From Saprospiraceae bacterium (GTDB lineage Bacteria; Bacteroidota; Bacteroidia; Chitinophagales; Saprospiraceae), in NCBI GenBank assembly GCA_016708265.1, contig JADJGA010000004.1, forward strand, positions 496,001 through 560,000: a stretch of 64,000 bases of DNA, given 5' to 3'. Within the stretch, counting starts at the first letter, position 1; each line of letters begins with the position of its first letter. Under the pieces are notes generated by a model. That model was given only the letters and a program-made list of their open reading frames with translations, made no database searches and was not told the DNA's origin. Positions 50,401-61,200 of this stretch are shown here, one piece after another. Both the position numbers and the translations under genes were made by a program.

Positions 50401-52877
50401 GTAGGATCCATGATCGAATTATTATCTGTATCGTCCCATATCTGCCAGGTTATTACAAGAGTACCCGGTAATGTTGGATTAACCAATGAAGCTGTACTGC
50501 TCAGGCCTGAAGCGGCAAGAGTTGCCAGCAATCCCTGGCAATTGTTGCAGTAAGGGAAGCTTACATTTGTCAGAGTTCTTGTCTGGTATACACGAACTGT
50601 TGTTCCTGTTCCAGCTCCGAGATTCTGGAAAGCTCCAGCAAGGAAAGATATATTATTAGGCTCATTACATACTGTAAATGAACCCTCATCTGTTGTACCA
50701 TCATTGTTATCTGTTACAGTCACTCCGTTAAGGGTCATCTGCAACAATGGCTGATGCTTAACTGTGATATCAACTGCGTCAGTCTGACCACCGGTACAAG
50801 GACCGGTTCCATCTGGATCATCAGCTGTGAAAGTAAGAGAAACAGTAGTTCCTATTTCAGAAACATCCGGAGTGTAAGTGGTTGTATTCGAAGTGGCACT
50901 TCCGAAAGTTCCAGCTCCTCCTGACCATACTCCTGTACCACCAGGTACATTATCCTCACCATAAACAATTGCCGATATCGGAACTCCTACAGTTGCAGAG
51001 TAGCAAACTGTCTGGTCTGTGCCTGCATCAACTCTTGCAACGTTGTTATTTACATTTACAGTAAATGTACAGGTTGCACTGTTGGTTGCTGCATCAACTG
51101 CAGTCCAGATAATGATATTTGCACCTTTTGGAAGTTGAGCTCCATTAAGTGTTGCAAGGCTATTAAAATCATTGGTAGCCGTTGCTCCGCAATTGTCTGT
51201 GAATGCCCAGTCAAACTCAGTACCTACAACTGTATAATAACAGTCCGGACCAGATAGTACATCTATATCACTGATTGGACAATTTGAAAATACCGGATCC
51301 TGATTGTCCACAACTACCACATCAAAACTACATGGTAATGATGTATTGGTTCCATCAGTAACAGTTGCTGTAACTGTTGTGGTTCCGGGTAGAAAATCAT
51401 AAGGGAATGTAATAGGATTTCCAGCAACAGTATAAGTATATACTAAGCTGGCAGGACAGTTGTCAATTGCAGTAGCTGCAAAAGACAATGTCGCATTACA
51501 TTCACCGGCATCTGTATCATATGATGCTAAAGGAGTTGGACATGTGATGCCCGGAGTTTCCACATCCAGCACAGTTACGCTGAAGCTGCATGTAGTGACT
51601 TCTGTGTAGCCATCATCCACTACTACATAGACATTTGTCGTCCCAACGGGGAAATTGTATGTCAAGTCATAGGGAGCGGAAATGTCCGTACCTATAAGAT
51701 TAGTTAGTAAGACATCGTCATAAAATCTGACCTCGATATTCGAAGGACAGTTGTCAGTTACTCCAACAGTGAAAGTCTGGCTGGAATAACAAAAGCCGGC
51801 ATCGTTATTATATGATGCAGCCGGAGTAGGACATGATGAAACCAATGGAGGCTCATCATCAGTCACAACTACATTAAATGTACATGTTGCCGTATTTCCT
51901 GCCGCGTCAATAGCCCTATAATATACAGGAGTAGTACCTACAGGGAAAAACTGGTTGATCCAGTCGAATCCAGGAGGAACAGTGATGGGGGTATAACTAT
52001 TATTCGTAGCCTGAACAGAAACTCCGGGGCAGTTGTCAGAAGCTGTGATCGTAGACCATGCAGCAGTAGCTCCGCAGTCACCTGGATTGACATCTGCTCC
52101 CCCTGAACTGGTGACATTTATAACAGCGGGGCAATTAATTATCGGATCATCATCGTCTTCTACTGTAACAGTATAAGTACATGTTACATCATTGCCCAGA
52201 TCATCCACAGCTGTGTAAACAATTGTATTCAGTCCAACTGGAAGAGTAACATAATTACCTACAGTTGCCGGATTACCGTTTACTGTAACTGTGATCGTAG
52301 GTGAAACATCACAATTGTCCGTAGCAGTCAGAACTGGCAACAAATATGGAGCCGAGCACTGGTTTGCAGGATCTGAATAAATCAGGTCATTACCCGGACA
52401 TAAGGTGAATACCGGATCCACATTGTCCGAAGCACAGCCATCCATGGTTATCACCACGTTATTGGCGTTGTAGGTAATTGTCCAGTAAGCTCCAGCCACA
52501 GTTGGATAATTAGTTGTAACAAAAGTACCACTAACACCTGTTGCAGTCAATATGGTAAAGGATATCGGAGCCATGCCAGAATTCAGCCATGCTCCCCCAT
52601 ACTGTGTGACATTCAGAGTTCCTCCAAGCGTAGCGGTACCCGGACTACCAGAAACCTGAACCTGATCATAATCAGTACAGGCAACCAATCCCGGAGACTG
52701 TAATTCGATATCCAGGGTTCCACCTGTATTATCGAAACTACCAACGATCGGTGTACAACCAGGCTGTGCGTATGCCGGTACTGAGGCTCCAATAAGCATC
52801 ACCAACAGCAGCAATAGCCCTAAAATAAAGGATTTACCTTTGTTTTGGTCTTTTCGTAAAGTAAAAAATTTTCTCAT
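38418..52877 (-). CDS. giant secreted HYR-repeat protein 1 (interrupted by four indels)
   Basis: Open segments 45939-52877 and 38418-45251 are in the same frame and encode one protein of about 4,820 aa; four small indels between them sum to minus three. The N-terminus has a signal peptide (to about residue 38). After a beta-rich head come about six HYR/Ig-like domains, then an Ig-like part. Four 94-aa PKD-like units follow, then a divergent one, a SprB repeat (VTCNGANNGTA...), and more HYR domains. Next is an array of about eight 84-aa units, followed by about nineteen HYR-like domains of about 79 aa with paired Cys. The last 140 aa (from DIRVRW) have no T9SS C-terminal signature. Likely a surface adhesin or matrix protein. 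Confidence 0.85.
39950..41135 (-). repeat. five consecutive 79-80-aa HYR units (about 237 bp)
   Basis: Units share DTTDPVL, a VTVEC step, TATDNCD, then YTLTRTWTATDNCGNTD and QVITV. They are clearly related but diverged at many positions, unlike the 252-bp array further upstream in the gene. Confidence 0.85.
41985..43440 (-). repeat. six HYR units of about 79 aa (237 bp)
   Basis: Exact 237-bp spacing is visible between the ACATTTGCAGG or ATATTTGCAGG marks at 42211, 42448, 42685 and 42922. Two neighbouring units (ending near 42,700 and 42,950) are almost identical at the DNA level, which points to recent duplication. The last unit in translation order carries a short insertion. Confidence 0.85.
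44868..46848 (-). repeat. array of about eight near-identical 252-bp (84-aa) units
   Basis: The mark TTGTTTGAAC or its variant lies at 44911, 45163, 45416, 45667, 45918, 46168, 46420 and 46672. Spacings are 252, 253, 251, 251, 250, 252 and 252. Each unit encodes DPTASNPADINVQCYSSIPA and so on, with four Cys. A synonymous T/C difference in GTGT(T/C)ACGG alternates T, C, T, C, T, C, T along the array, so the amplified unit is probably a 504-bp dimer. The indels at about 45250, 45602, 45739 and 45975 break the frame locally. Confidence 0.95.
49215..50345 (-). repeat. four 94-aa PKD-like units (282 bp)
   Basis: Units repeat TCSDVALNVDLQ, NFTWTVVDN and VVYTVTPTSDPEGCVG with 282-bp spacing (for example the GGTTCCGGATTTAC marks near 49501 and 49783). 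A fifth, more diverged copy follows in translation order. They resemble PKD-like domains of Bacteroidota surface proteins. Confidence 0.85.
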
Positions 52878-52934
52878 CTTTTAGTTGTTTAAATTATAAA
52901 ATTTTAAATCAACGTATCAAGGCAGGAATACGCG

Positions 52935-52942
52935 CAAAACTA
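52935..52942 (-). promoter_or_regulatory. putative -7 element for giant gene 1 (TAGTTTTG)
   Basis: The minus strand reads TAGTTTTG, fitting TAnnTTTG, 58-65 bp before the ATG. No clear -33 TTG is found, so transcription could also start further upstream. Confidence 0.35.
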
Positions 52943-52997
52943 TGTTCAGCTCCAGTTTCCGTCAGCCCTAAAAATCTGCTGATACGAGGCAGTAGGT

Positions 52998-53107
52998 CCC
53001 GGTCAACTTTTTGACTCCGGGCATATATGTAATTTGAAATTATCCCAGTATTAAAAATTTCACCCATTGAGACAAATTGTCCCGGATAAGAAAATGCAAA
53101 ATCCGGG
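52998..53107 (-). repeat. hairpins upstream of giant gene 1
   Basis: CCCGG plus TCAA (52998-53006) pairs with TTGA plus CCGGG (53011-53021). CCCGGAT at 53081-53087 pairs with ATCCGGG at 53101-53107. Further away, TGTCCGGA at 53345-53352 pairs with TCCGGACA at 53371-53378. All share a CCGG core in otherwise AT-rich DNA. Their role is unknown. Confidence 0.5.
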
Positions 53108-53380
53108 ATATTTGGTATCCTGGAATTTTTCAAAAGTGGAATGAAATTGCTGTTGAGATTACTTAATATATATAATATAATATTGTAGAAAATTAATAAA
53201 GGAGTGCCTATAGAAAAACATCTGCATTTCACTATGGATAAAAATCTGCTCTTTGATTTTAAGAGTAAATATTTCCTCATTCAGTCACTGTTTTTAAATA
53301 CTATAAATCTTTCTCAGGTCTTAATATTGTCATTCAAACGTTTATGTCCGGAATACAATATTAATAAATATCCGGACAAA

Positions 53381-53680
53381 AATCATATAACATCAAATAT
53401 TAATATGATCGTATAATTATTCACAAATATATTATTTTAATTTCAAAAAAAAAATAATTTGAATAAATTTTAATATAAAATTTAACTTTTAATTCAATTT
53501 TTCACTAAAAATGCCTTTTGTCTTTAATGAAATCATATAACATCAAATATTAATATGATCGTATAATTATTCACAAATATATTATTTTAATTTCAAAAAA
53601 AAAATAATTTGAATAAATTTTAATATAAAATTTAACTTTTAATTCAATTTTTCACTAAAAATGCCTTTTGTCTTTAATGA
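53381..53680. repeat. perfect 2 x 150-bp tandem duplication
   Basis: The 150 bp at 53381-53530 are repeated without a mismatch at 53531-53680, and the first 10 bp (AATCATATAA) recur once more at 53681. The unit is extremely AT-rich and contains no gene. It lies in the 1.2-kb gap between the two cassettes. Confidence 0.95.
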
Positions 53681-54117
53681 AATCATATAATAACTAATAA
53701 TAATATAATCGATAATCAGTTACAGATTTAAAAAAAATATTTTTTCATTTATATAATACCATATTTATTAATCTGAATAATCTCATATTTTTATTTAATC
53801 TAAATATAATTAGACTTCAATATGTAAAGGTAAAATAAGATTTCAGATATCCAAATATAAGTCTGAAAATCTTTTTTAAATTTTTTTTCAGGATTGGTTG
53901 TCTGAATTATGTCTGAAGCAGGATTCTCAGTATTTCTGGATTTCCAGGATTATTTTTATTAGAGTAATATAATCCAGTGAATCCTAAAATCTGTGATCCC
54001 GACTCGTCGGGAGATTCTGACAGAAGGATTGTAGGATTTGTAATTAGAATTAGGTAATCCTTTAATCTTTTAATCCTTTATCCCGACGTGTCGGTAGGTT
54101 CAGACGATTTAAAAAAA
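53681..54117. other. intergenic tail of cassette 2 with small palindromes
   Basis: Contains the second copy of the dispersed TGTCTGAAGCAGGAT element (about 53909-53985) and two short perfect stems, CCCGACTCGTCGGG at 53998-54011 and CCGACGTGTCGG at 54083-54094. Neither has a T-run; they may aid 3'-end formation of the small T9SS gene on the minus strand. No gene is supported. Confidence 0.55.
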
Positions 54118-55146
54118 TCACTTTACCCTTACAAAACTACTGATCAGAGGTTTGTCAAGATCAAGTGTCTGAATTTTATACACTCCCGAAGGCAGGTCTT
54201 TCAATTCCATTTCATACTGTAAAGAAGAGTTGAAAGATATTTTTTTCACGGTCACTCCCTTTCTGTTCAAAATTGCAGCGCTGACATCTCTTGCCTTAAG
54301 ATTTGATATTGAAATACTTATCTTTTGTGATGCAGGATTGGGATAAATGATCAGCTCAGGGTCACGATATATGCAATCATGCTGAATCTCTATAAGCTGA
54401 CTGCTATGTTTTGTACCGTCATTATCGACCTGAACAATCATATAAAAGTATCTGGAACCGTCAGCCAGATCATTTGAATCAGTAAGCATATAAACACTTC
54501 CACTCTTGTCATTGGTACCTTTGATTTTGCCGGCTGAAGTGAAATTCTTACCATCGGTGCTTCTCATCAATTCCATATAATCATTACTGATCTCAGTGCC
54601 TGTAGTCCATGTCAGTTCGATCTTACCACACTCCTTCACTATCCCCGAAAATGATTTAATTTCGACAGGATCTGCTTTTGTTACAATCAAACCGGCTGTT
54701 GCCTGGTTATCACTCGGATCCTTATCAGTTAAAACCTCAAAATCAGTATCAAGCAGAGTGGCATCATTTATTCCTATCACATCATTGCCGGTCACTTCGA
54801 ATACAAGAATGCCTTCTGAAAATCCCTGGTTTTTTGCAGGGATAAGATCAGTATTATATCCGAACCAGACGCGGTTAACCGGATCATAGCTGAATGTTTT
54901 GAAATAATTCATCAGTGTTCCGGCTGGAGCCCGGCAGGCTGTATACTGCGGAGGAAAATTGATCTGGATCCAGACTCCACCGGCAGGAATCTGAAGAACA
55001 TCATTATTAGTAAAAGTAACAGTACATGTAGTTGCAGATCCTACCGGAATACCGGAAGGCATAAAACTGCCTGATATGCCAACATCCTGGGCAAAAAGTG
55101 AAATACTATTCACAATTATTAATATAAGAAGATTTAATTTTTTCAT
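54118..55146 (-). CDS. small T9SS type A protein, partner of giant protein 2
   Basis: Using the second ATG (55146), the protein is 342 aa, exactly the length of its paralogue at 37303, with the same start pattern (MKKLNLLILIIVNSISLFAQ). It has the same order: signal peptide, DUF11/Ig-like domain (DVGISGSF, GVWIQINFPP), fibronectin-like part (CGKIELTWTTGTEISNDYMELMRS), and T9SS type A domain (ELIIYPNPASQKISISI, LPSGVYKI). An ATG two codons upstream is in frame. It stands about 85 bp after the giant gene 2 stop with a conserved hairpin between. Its role as an anchoring or export partner is inferred. Confidence 0.9.
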   Translation of the reverse strand: MKKLNLLILIIVNSISLFAQDVGISGSFMPSGIPVGSATTCTVTFTNNDVLQIPAGGVWIQINFPPQYTACRAPAGTLMNYFKTFSYDPVNRVWFGYNTDLIPAKNQGFSEGILVFEVTGNDVIGINDATLLDTDFEVLTDKDPSDNQATAGLIVTKADPVEIKSFSGIVKECGKIELTWTTGTEISNDYMELMRSTDGKNFTSAGKIKGTNDKSGSVYMLTDSNDLADGSRYFYMIVQVDNDGTKHSSQLIEIQHDCIYRDPELIIYPNPASQKISISISNLKARDVSAAILNRKGVTVKKISFNSSLQYEMELKDLPSGVYKIQTLDLDKPLISSFVRVK

Positions 55147-55175
55147 GATCATAAAATTTGATGTTCATTAACAAG

Positions 55176-55218
55176 CCTGTGGTTTCAAATCACTTTTATT
55201 CTCATCTGAAACCACAGG
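55176..55218 (-). promoter_or_regulatory. intercistronic hairpin, cassette 2
   Basis: CCTGTGGTTTCA at 55176-55187 and TGAAACCACAGG at 55207-55218 form a 12-bp perfect stem with a 19-nt loop. Compared with cassette 1 the fourth pair changed from A-T to G-C on both sides, while the loop sequence is largely different. Confidence 0.8.
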
Positions 55219-55233
55219 AATTTCTATAATATT

Positions 55234-58200
55234 TTACAAAGTGGTAATATTAATATTGGAACTGTTATTACCTACATTAACATCTCCACCAGAACCAGGC
55301 AAAAGAATAACTTTCAGTATCGAACTGTTCATAGAACTGTTTGCAGTAAGTTTGATTGCAACCTTGAATTCACTCAGAGCAGGTATTGAATTGTTTGTTG
55401 TCAGTAATAAAGCTCCGTTCGGATAAGTGAATGATGTCCATCCGTCTGTACTGTTTCCAACCACTACGTTTGGATTAGTTGCGACAGTCTGTGTTTCATC
55501 AAAATCAAGAATATATCCTGCAATCTTTGGAATGAATATCTGGATAGTTCCATTGGTAGCATGACCTCCTGTCTCATTCAACCTGACCACAGCATCCTTC
55601 GTCTGACCTGGTATAAATGTTCCATTGAAAGGCACATGCCATCTCACTCTTATATCGGGATTTCCCGAAGCCGGAATAATCGTTATTATAGCTGTAGGAT
55701 ATGGCATACTGAAGGCTTTGATACATCCGTTATCATCCGTTACACTCAGGAGAGAATAAACAAATGTCCCGACCTGAGCATTTGACTGTGCAACTGTAGT
55801 ACTTGAATTTCCTGCCAGTGTTGTCACAGACTGAACTGGTCCTCCGTTAACATGGTACATAAATGTATAAGGAGTTGATCCACCAGAGCCAGTGAATGTA
55901 ACAGTTGCTGTAGATGAAGAATTTTGCACCACGGTCGCAGTTCCGCTTATAGTCGCATCAGGTACCGGATTTATTATAACAATAACACCTGAATTCATCG
56001 GGACTTCAGGACATCCTGTAACTGAATGAACAGCCTTTACATTATATGTACCGGCAACATTCTGATAGCCAAAACTTAGCGGATCGCCTGTACCTGCAAC
56101 TATGTTGCCAGTGGCATTTCCGTTAAAATATAACTGATAATTCACTCCGGCTTCAGAATCACTTAATCCAACCAATACACCTTGTTCATTTGCACACGCT
56201 GTTCCACCTCCGGTCACATCAAATACCTGCAACTGAGATTCTGCAATGATGATATTGAAAGAGCATGTTTTTATATTTCCGGAAGCATCAGTGACCGTCC
56301 ATGTTACCGGTGTTGTACCGGTATTGAACACTGCACCTGCGAGTGTATTTGTATTATTGTAACTGTTGATGACAGTTGAGCCTGCACAATTATCATTATA
56401 AGAGACAGGATCGAATTCATCTCCAATTACAGTATACACACAACCTGAAGTGTTAGCCTGCCTTGTCTGATCATTCTTACAAGTTATAACCGGCAATTCT
56501 GTATCATTTACCGTGACATTAAATCCGCAGTTTCCAACCCTGCCACAGGCATCTGTAGCTGTAATTGTTACAGGGGTAGTTCCTTTGGAGAATACTGATC
56601 CACTTGCATGGCTTGCTGTGAACAAAGGTTTGCGTGTGAGACTTGTATTATCTATTGCAAGTTTGTCTGCAGCTACAAATGTGAACCACATATATCTGTT
56701 TCCACCAATTACTGATGCAATAAGATCGGTTGCGTCACTTCTGGTCTCTGTCCAAAGCAATGTTCCTGAGCTATTGTAGAGATTGCAGTCAACTGCAAGG
56801 ATGCCTCCGTCATTCCTGAATACCCATTCCATCCTGTACCATCCGGAAACAGTAACATCATAATGGTTCACAGCTGAAAGATCATTTCGTCTTTCAAATG
56901 TAGTGCCATTGTCTGCTGCAATAATGATCTTACCGGGCTCACCAGCTGCATGGAAAATAAAATCTCTTCTGTGTCCGCCTGCCTGATTATTAACTGCTGT
57001 TGAAACATCCCATCCATAAGTGCTGTTCGCTACTTTTGGATCACCAAGATCAAAGTAAACATCGACTGAACTTATGAATCCTCTGCCAAATGCATTATCA
57101 TAACCCCCTATTCTGGAAAATATTCCAGTATAATCATCAGGTGCTGTTGGAATTACAGTTGAATTTATAACTCCATGTGCTGCTCCGGATCCTGAAACAA
57201 TACCATCGGTTCCGGACGTAACTCTGGCAATCCTGCTATTATATTCATTCCAGTCAACAGATGGTGCTTCAGGATATGAACCACTTACCCAAGAAGGATT
57301 TTCGAATCCCTGGAAGTGACCAAAATCAGTTGCATCTGTAACATAGTTTACTGTCGCTCCGCAAATTCCCAAATCATTTGGTACTGTGATGTCTGATGGA
57401 CAGTCCGCTACAGGATCATCAACATCCTGCACAGTTATTGTCTGGATGCAGGTCATGTAATTGCCGGCAAAATCAGTTGCTTTCCATGTCCTTAATATAT
57501 TTCCGGTTGCATTGCATAAATTTAATCCGGATCTGTCGTCAGTGTATGTAATTGCAATTGCTCCCGTACAATTATCCGTGGCTGATGCAGTTCCTGTTGC
57601 AAACGGATCTTTCTCATTATGCTGATTGACTATGACATCTGCAGGACAAGTGATAACAGGTACAGTAATATCATTAACTGTTACCGTAAAACTGCAGGTA
57701 CTCATTCCACATGCATTCACTGCTGTAACATCCACAGTCGTTATTCCACCCTGAAATACATACGGTGATGTAATCACTGTAGTCCCAATTTTGTATGTGA
57801 TAACCGGCAAAGGTATCCCGCTTGAAGTAGCTGCAAAAGCAACTGAAGCACCACATATTCCGGGGTCATTATTTACAACTATATTTGAAGGGCAAGTAAC
57901 AACCGGTACTGAGTTCAGCTCCATGAATACGTCAAAGAACGATGATACACAGCCTTCTGCACTCTCTACATTTCCTGTATATTTATAGTTCCATTCAGGA
58001 TAATCTCCCGTTATCCGAAGCGGTGTCAGTCCTCCTCCCATCTGATATGTCAATCCGTCTATTAACTGATAATCCGTTCCTGTGTAATTTATATAGAATA
58101 TAGGTGCAGTTCCTTTTATGATATTCCACATAAATCCCTGCCAGCCTCCGGCTCCGCTTACAACTCCCTTAGCTGACCAGTATGCCAGCCAGTTCGCAGG

Positions 58201-61200
58201 CAGACTCGTCTGATCAAGTTTGAAACCGTTCAATACATTCTGCTTCAGGGCTACATTAGCTGTCAAAGCATCTATATCAAGGTAATGGAATGGTATCAGA
58301 GGATCAATACACATCTCATAGCCTGTTGAAAGATCTCCGTTAACTGCTGTCCATGGTGATACTCCTGTTGTATTTGTCTGCAATGTAACTGCGCTGACTA
58401 CAGGGGCTGAGTTCATCTCCATGAATACATCAAAGAATGATGATATACAGCCTTCAGCACTCTCTACATTTCCTGTATATTTATAGTTCCACTCAGGATA
58501 ATCTCCCGTTATTCTCAACGGGGTAAGTCCTCCTCCCATCTGATATGTCAATCCGTCTATCAGCTGATAATCCGTTCCTGTGTAATTTATATAGAATATA
58601 GGTGCAGTTCCCTTTATGATATTCCACATAAATCCCTGCCAGCCTCCGGCTCCGCTTACAACTCCCTTAGCTGACCAGTATGTCAGCCAGTTCGCAGGCA
58701 GACTCGTCTGATCAAGTTTGAAACCGTTCAATACATTCTGCTTCAGGGCTACATTCGCTGTCAATGTATTGATATCAAGGTAATGGAACGGTATCAGAGG
58801 ATCGATACACATTTCATAGCCGGTTGAAAGATCTCCGTTAACTGCTGTCCATGGTGATACTCCTGTTGTATTTGTCTGCAGGGTAACTGCGCTGACTACA
58901 GGGGCTGAGTTCAACTCCATAAATACATCAAAGAACGATGATATACAGCCTTCAGCACTCTCTACATTTCCTGTATATTTGTAGTTCCATTCAGGATAAT
59001 CTCCCGTTATCCGTAGCGGTGTCAGTCCTCCTCCCATCTGATATGTCAATCCGTCTATCAGCTGATAATCCGTTCCTGTGTAATTTATATAGAATATAGG
59101 TGCAGTTCCCTTTATGATATTCCACATAAATCCCTGCCAGCCTCCGGCTCCGCTTACTACTCCCTTAGCTGACCAGTATGCCAGCCAGTTCGCAGGAAGG
59201 CTCGCCTGATCAAGTTTGAAACCGTTCAATACATTCTGCTTCAGGGCTACATTAGCTGTCAAAGCATCTATATCAAGGTAATGGAATGGTATCAGAGGAT
59301 CGATACACATCTCATAGCCTGTTGTGATATCTCCGTTAACTGCTGTCCATGGTGATACTCCTGTCGTATTTGTCTGCAATGTAACAGCGCTGACTACAGG
59401 GGCTGAGTTCATCTCCATGAATACATCAAAGAATGATGATATACAGCCTTCAGCACTTTCAACAGTACCGGTATATTTATAGTTCCATTCAGGATAATCT
59501 CCCGTTATTCGCAGCGGTGTCAGTCCTCCTCCCATCTGATATGTCAATCCGTCTATCAGCTGATAATCCGTTCCTGTATAATTAATATAGAATATAGGTG
59601 CAGTTCCCTTTATGATATTCCACATAAATCCCTGCCAGCCTCCGGCTCCGCTTACTACTCCCTTAGCTGACCAGTATGCCAGCCAGTTTGCTGGAAGGCT
59701 TGTCTGATCAAGTTTGAAACCGTTCAAAGCATTCTGCTTCAGGGCTACATTAGCTGTCAAAGCATCTATATCAAGGTAATGGAATGGTATCAGAGGATCG
59801 ATACACATTTCATAGCCTGTTGCGAGATCTCCGTTAACTGCTGTCCATGGTGATACTCCTGTCGTATTTGTCTGCAATGTAACAGCACTTACAACCGGGG
59901 CTGAGTTCATCTCCATGAATACATCAAAGAATGATGATATACAGCCTTCAGCACTCTCAACAGTACCGGTGTATTTGTAGTTCCATTCTGGATAATCTCC
60001 CGTTATCCGAAGCGGTGTCAGTCCTCCTCCCATCTGATATGTCAATCCGTCTATCAGCTGATAATCAGTTCCCGTGTAATTTATATAGAATATCGGTGCT
60101 GTTCCGTTTATTATATTCCACATCACTCCCTGCCAGCCTCCGGCTCCGCTCACAACTCCCTTAGCTGACCAGTATGCCAGCCAGTTTGCAGGAAGGCTTG
60201 TCTGATCAAGTTTGAAACCGTTCAGTGCATTCTGCTTCAGGGCTACATTAGCCGTCAAAGCATCTATATCAAGATAATGGAATGGCATCAGAGGATCGAT
60301 ACACATCTCATAGCCTGTTGAAAGATCTCCGTTAACAGATGTCCAAGGTGAAACTCCTGTCGTATTTGTCTGCAATGTAACTGCGCTGACTACAGGGGCT
60401 GAGTTCATCTCCATGAATACATCAAAGAACGATGATATACAGCCTTCAGCACTTTCAACAGTACCGGTATATTTATAGTTCCATTCAGGATAATCTCCCG
60501 TTATTCTCAACGGTGTAAGTCCTCCTCCCATCTGATATGTCAATCCGTCTATCAGCTGATAATCCGTTCCTGTATAATTAATATAGAATATAGGTGCAGT
60601 TCCGTTTATGATATTCCACATAAATCCCTGCCAGCCTCCGGCTCCGCTTACAACTCCCTTAGCTGACCAGTATGCCAGCCAGTTTGCAGGAAGGCTTGTC
60701 TGATCAAGTTTGAAACCGTTCAAAGCATTCTGCTTCAGGGCTACATTAGCTGTCAAAGCATCTATATCAAGGTAATGGAATGGCATCAAAGGATCTATGC
60801 ACATTTCATAGCCAGTTGAAAGGTCTCCGTTAACTCCTGTCCATGGTGAAACTCCTGTCGTATTTGTCTGCAATGTAACTGTGCTGACTACAGGTTTGGC
60901 ATTCACAATCACTGTTCTTATTACAGGCAGAGCAGAATTTCCGCTGCCATCAACTACATTATAAGTAACTGTATATGTGGCAGGTATTGATGTATTGACT
61001 GTACTTGACGGAACAATTTGTAAGGTAAGGTCTCCACAATTATCAGCTGCAGTTGCACCGGCATCTGCATAGCTTGATCCCTGACACACATAAACAGGAG
61101 AAGTTCCCAAAAGTGTGATGACTGGAATCTCTGTATCATTAACTGTCACATTAAAACTACAATTTCCTGTTTTGTTACAGGCATCAGTTGCTGTTACCGT

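Larger units (their letters stand above)
52909..53280 (-). pseudogene. possible decayed N-terminus of another giant gene
   Basis: A 123-codon frame opens with MRKYLLLKSKSRFLSIV, which resembles the basic start of a Bacteroidota repeat-protein signal peptide and recalls the MRKFFTLRKDQNKGKSF start of giant protein 1 just downstream. After about 30 residues the likeness is lost and the rest looks noncoding. It could be a remnant of a third giant gene or a chance open frame in the leader. Confidence 0.3.

Noticed and set aside
53998..54094. Rho-independent terminators for the cassette 2 small gene
   Set aside because: The stems are short perfect palindromes without a T-run on the minus strand, so I list them only as palindromes.
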